Source: Pyrocephalus nanus (Eukaryota > Chordata > Aves > Passeriformes > Tyrannidae). Taken from it: a DNA stretch of 64,000 bases. Below are positions 59,836-64,000 of this stretch, in pieces; the first letter of the stretch is position 1, and every line of letters begins with the position of its first letter. The notes below the pieces were generated by a model. The model was not told where the DNA came from and searched no databases. It saw nothing but the letters and a program-made list of their open reading frames with translations. The stretch lies in the NCBI GenBank assembly GCA_038380795.1, contig CM076275.1, positions 250,501 through 314,500 on the forward strand. Reading direction: 5' to 3'. Both the position numbers and the translations under genes were made by a program.

Positions 59836-59972
59836 TTCACCAAATATTCGGACTTGGAAGGGGCCCATAAAGACCATTGAGTCCAACTCTTCAGTGAATG
59901 GCCCAGATGTGGATTAAAACCACAACCTTGGCTTTATTAGCACCATGCTCTAACCAACAGAGCCAACCCACA
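59836..59972 (-). mobile_element. tRNA-Ile-derived SINE with CR1-like tail (TguSINE1-like)
   Basis: On the minus strand the 5' head resembles tRNA-Ile(AAU). It has an A-box-like segment (tggctctgttgg, 59954-59965), then ttagagcatggtgctaataa with the CTAATAA anticodon loop intact (59934-59940), and a degenerate B box (ggttttaatcc, 59911-59921). The 3' half (gttggactcaatggtc, then gggccccttccaa, then atattt) resembles the 3' end of avian CR1 LINEs. A tRNA head with a CR1 tail is the layout of passerine SINEs mobilised by CR1. The degraded boxes suggest an old, inactive copy. It lies in GABRG2 intron 6 in the same orientation as the gene. The family name is from memory. Confidence 0.75.
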
Positions 59973-60970
59973 GTTTTGCCCTGCTCATAAGACTAAACAT
60001 GTCGTTGGTACCTAGTGCTCATGATTCAAGAGTTGGAACTTGAATTAATTCTCACCTCATTCTTTGCACATCTGTGTAATGCACAGCAGTCTCCTCTCAA
60101 CTCTAGTGTATCTCACTTCATATAACAGCAATGCTGACCTTTTAAAAATAAAATGGATGGGGGTATTTCTGAAGCCAGAATTAACACAGATGTCTGAATT
60201 TAAATTCATATACTTGTCAGAAGAATAAGGTAAAAATTGGAAGCAACCTGAAAAAACCAAACCTACTTACATTTAATTCTTCTTTTCAAAAGTAAGAAAT
60301 AAAAGATAAGGGATATCATGCACATACAAGCATGTTAATATGTAATTTCTCTTTACATTCCTTTCTCGTAGTCACTGATTATCTTTCCACTAAGAAATAA
60401 AAAAATACATATTTCTAGAATAATATATTTTTCTTCTTAGTAGAGTTAAAATTTTATTGTTACTGAATGCTGAGTACTTCCTCATTTATCATTTTAATTT
60501 TCATTACTTGTTTCCAAGGAGATAGGAATATGTGGGAAAATCATCTGAGGCTCTTATTTGTAAGCCTGTTCTCTTTAATGAGAGTTGAATATGTCTTTTT
60601 TTAAAGAACAAAATTAACTTAGAGCCTCTGTAGTAAAGGGGTTGGGACTTCCCATTTCATTTGTGTGAAGGCCTACTTTCTGGGTCTAGAAGTTGGAAGG
60701 AATCATAAAATGTTCCAGTCAGTATCAGATTATCATTTAGTGGCTCAGCTCTGCTGTTTTCTACACTGGAGCGGTGCAGGAACTTGCCTTGCCCACCCAC
60801 CCTTGCAGTAGTAGCTTTCTCCCAGGAGTCCTACATACCTCTTGGGGGATAGGAATGGACAGAAGACAATACCTTGTTTTCCTTCCTGTGAGCTGTTCAG
60901 AAATACTAAAGCCTAGATGGTTCCACAGATATTTAAAAGCTTGTAATTGTACTGAGAAGTGCCAGTGCTA

Positions 60971-61992
<1,022 letters not shown>

Positions 61993-62100
61993 TCAGGATA
62001 TACAGAATGCACTTGAGAAGTTTGTCCTGAAAGCTACATCATGGCAAGCAAAATAAGATTCTTCATAATATGGATCCTGACTAAGAAATATGTAAATATT

Positions 62101-62118
62101 AGAGAGAGAGAGAGAGAG
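62101..62118. repeat. (AG)9 dinucleotide repeat, CU repeat in gene sense
   Basis: Nine perfect AG units. In the GABRG2 transcript this is (CU)9, about 120 bases upstream of the exon 5 acceptor, where it could add to the pyrimidine content read by the splicing machinery. Confidence 0.9.
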
Positions 62119-62767
62119 CAGAAGTAAATTATTGATAATTATGTAATTGTTTGAATATTCCAAGCATAGGAAAACATCATCTTTACCAATAACCACTGTT
62201 TCTTTTTTGCTTACATAGAGCCCGATCATCTTTTCAGACTGTGTAACAGAAGAAGGTAATAAAGTTCTATTCCTGTGCATCTGAAATGGCTGCACTACTC
62301 ATGACTGACAAATCCATAAATAGATATACAGGTCATCTCATGACCAGTGACAAGTCTTTGTGTCACGACATGCCATAATGCACTAGGGAAATGTATTTTC
62401 TGTGACAAAAATTGTATTTCAGAAATTATGGATGGCAGTCCAAATTTAGATATTTGCATCCAAGACAGCCATCTAGACTCCCTTCTAGCTGATGCAAAGG
62501 CGCTCTAAGGATACACTTCATTTCATCCCAAAATATGACATTTACATTAACACAGAAGAAAAATGAACCAAAAGGTGTTTCTCTCCACTGAATATTAGAA
62601 GAATCTCCATAATAACTCAGGTAGCGTAGGTGCTATAGATCAGGTGAAGGCATGTACTTTTAGAAATCCAAAATTAGATTAAATATACCCCCTGATGTGC
62701 CTGCTAAAAAATCTACCATTTTTCATTCGGTCCCAGCCTTGCCATGAGCAGCAGGATACCTGAATTT

Positions 62768-62824
62768 GGAAAGGAGGGAGGAGGTGGTGCAAGAGAGGAA
62801 AAAAAGAAAAGGAGGGGGGAAAAT
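62768..62824. repeat. purine-rich tract with G runs
   Basis: Nearly all G and A on the plus strand, with several GG, GGG and one GGGGGG run. The reverse strand gives a pyrimidine tract in the GABRG2 transcript, about 0.8 kb upstream of exon 5. The plus strand could fold as a two-tier G-quadruplex. Confidence 0.7.
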
Positions 62825-64000
62825 GTTTATTTGTTCCATGAGTCTCTAGGAAAATTGTAGGTTTCTGGTCTTTGCTAATCAGTCTGGGAGCAGAGTTTGT
62901 CTCCGGGATCCTGAGTGTTCCTGCCTGCAAATGGCTCCGAGTCTCACACTGTGGGATGCAGGGGGATGCTGTGACCACTAACCACCAGGTTAATGAAGTC
63001 AAAGGGAAACATTAGGAATTTAGGAGCAAATCTAATTTCCCTGTTGCCCTTCTTCTTTTCATTTTCATCATCTCAAGTATCACAGATACTTGATTTCCTG
63101 CTGGTCAGGATGGTCAGCCTGGGGGGAGGTGATTGAGAAAACTCAATCAGCCCTTTTGGAGCTCTCTTCTCTTCAGAACAGAATCCCAGATGTGATAAAA
63201 TCACATTTCACTTGTGGTTTAATCCAGGTCAGATCCTTACTGGTGCTTACTGTGGCTCCCTAGCACAAATGAGTATACACTCATAACAGAAAACTGTTTC
63301 TAAGTTCTATCAGGTACATCTCCCTCTAATGAGAGAACCTGAGGAATTTGAAGAGAAAGGTAATGAAATCCAAAGAGACAACAGTGTAGCCAAGTTCAAA
63401 TTTAACATTTCCAAAGTGGATCTAGGATAATTTTTATCAGACTGACTTTGATTTGCATTGGACTTCAATTTCGAATGTTCTCTTATCTCTTCTGGTGTTG
63501 CAATATGTAATGAATGTAAAATAACTATGCAATAAAGCTCCTTTTTGTAATTCAGACAGCTCCAACATTAAAAGATTGTCTTAATCAAAGCCTCACCTCT
63601 ATTCATTAAAATTATAATTTTCTTCAAAACTTTCAGTCTAAAACTCAGATGATCTTATGTCTATCATCTTTGATTCTATTCTCTCATTTTAAATTATAAA
63701 TTATCTTGACAAAATGCTGTATTTATCTATATTTTACACAGGCTCAAGTATCATATCACATGTAAAAAAAAAAAAACCCCAAACCTCAAACACTTAGGAT
63801 TTTCCCAATTAGGAAATATCTTCTGGTGATTTTTAGTATGATATTTGAGTTGTTACATATGGCATATGCTACACTTAAATGTAGGCATACATTTAATGCA
63901 TACATAACCTAATTACTGGAAAGCAAATCTGTCTCCAAAGGGAAGCTACACATGACTGGGAAATCTGGACATGAGCATATCAATTTCAGTTTCATGAAAA

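Noticed and set aside
59905..59972. Functional tRNA-Ile gene on the minus strand
   Set aside because: The anticodon loop is recognisable, but the B box and acceptor stem are degraded and the 3' side runs into a CR1-like tail, so this is a SINE head.
62679..63002. 107-codon ORF on the minus strand upstream of exon 5, considered as exon 4
   Set aside because: Its translation has none of the expected extracellular-domain residues and it lacks suitable splice borders; exon 4 lies beyond the window.

Overview
This window looks like a piece of a bird nuclear genome, probably a passerine. It is AT-rich and CpG-poor, with short exons separated by long introns. One intron carries a SINE with a tRNA-Ile-like head and a CR1-like 3' tail, an architecture I associate with songbird TguSINE1-type elements. 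I see no prokaryotic-style gene packing, CRISPR array, rRNA or intact tRNA.

The only gene I can support is the 3' half of GABRG2 on the minus strand. It encodes the gamma-2 subunit of the GABA-A receptor, a ligand-gated chloride channel. Six coding exons can be placed to the base: 61899-61981, 61057-61194, 39312-39464, 37597-37802, 35862-35885 and 34166-34441 (83, 138, 153, 206, 24 and 276 bp). All keep reading phase across GT-AG junctions. Together they encode the protein from just before the Cys-loop to the C-terminus, including all four transmembrane segments. The exons for the signal peptide and distal N-terminal domain lie beyond position 64000. The 24-bp exon is the alternatively spliced gamma-2L cassette (LLRMFSFK), preceded in the transcript by a pyrimidine-rich tract.

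Layout: 1-32494 is gene-free sequence downstream of GABRG2, consistent with the gene-poor region that flanks GABRG2 in other vertebrates. Its one compositional anomaly is a CpG-rich block at 10819-11008 bounded by perfect 11-bp direct repeats. About 32495-34165 is the inferred GABRG2 3' UTR with several poly(A) signals and a Pumilio-type motif. From 34166 to 61981 the coding exons alternate with introns, including a 21.6-kb intron (39465-61056) that holds the SINE. From 61982 to 64000 is the start of the next upstream intron.

I found no convincing undescribed biological system. The points most worth checking are the splicing signals around the gamma-2L microexon, the CpG-rich block, and a few residues that differ from the mammalian subunit as I remember it.
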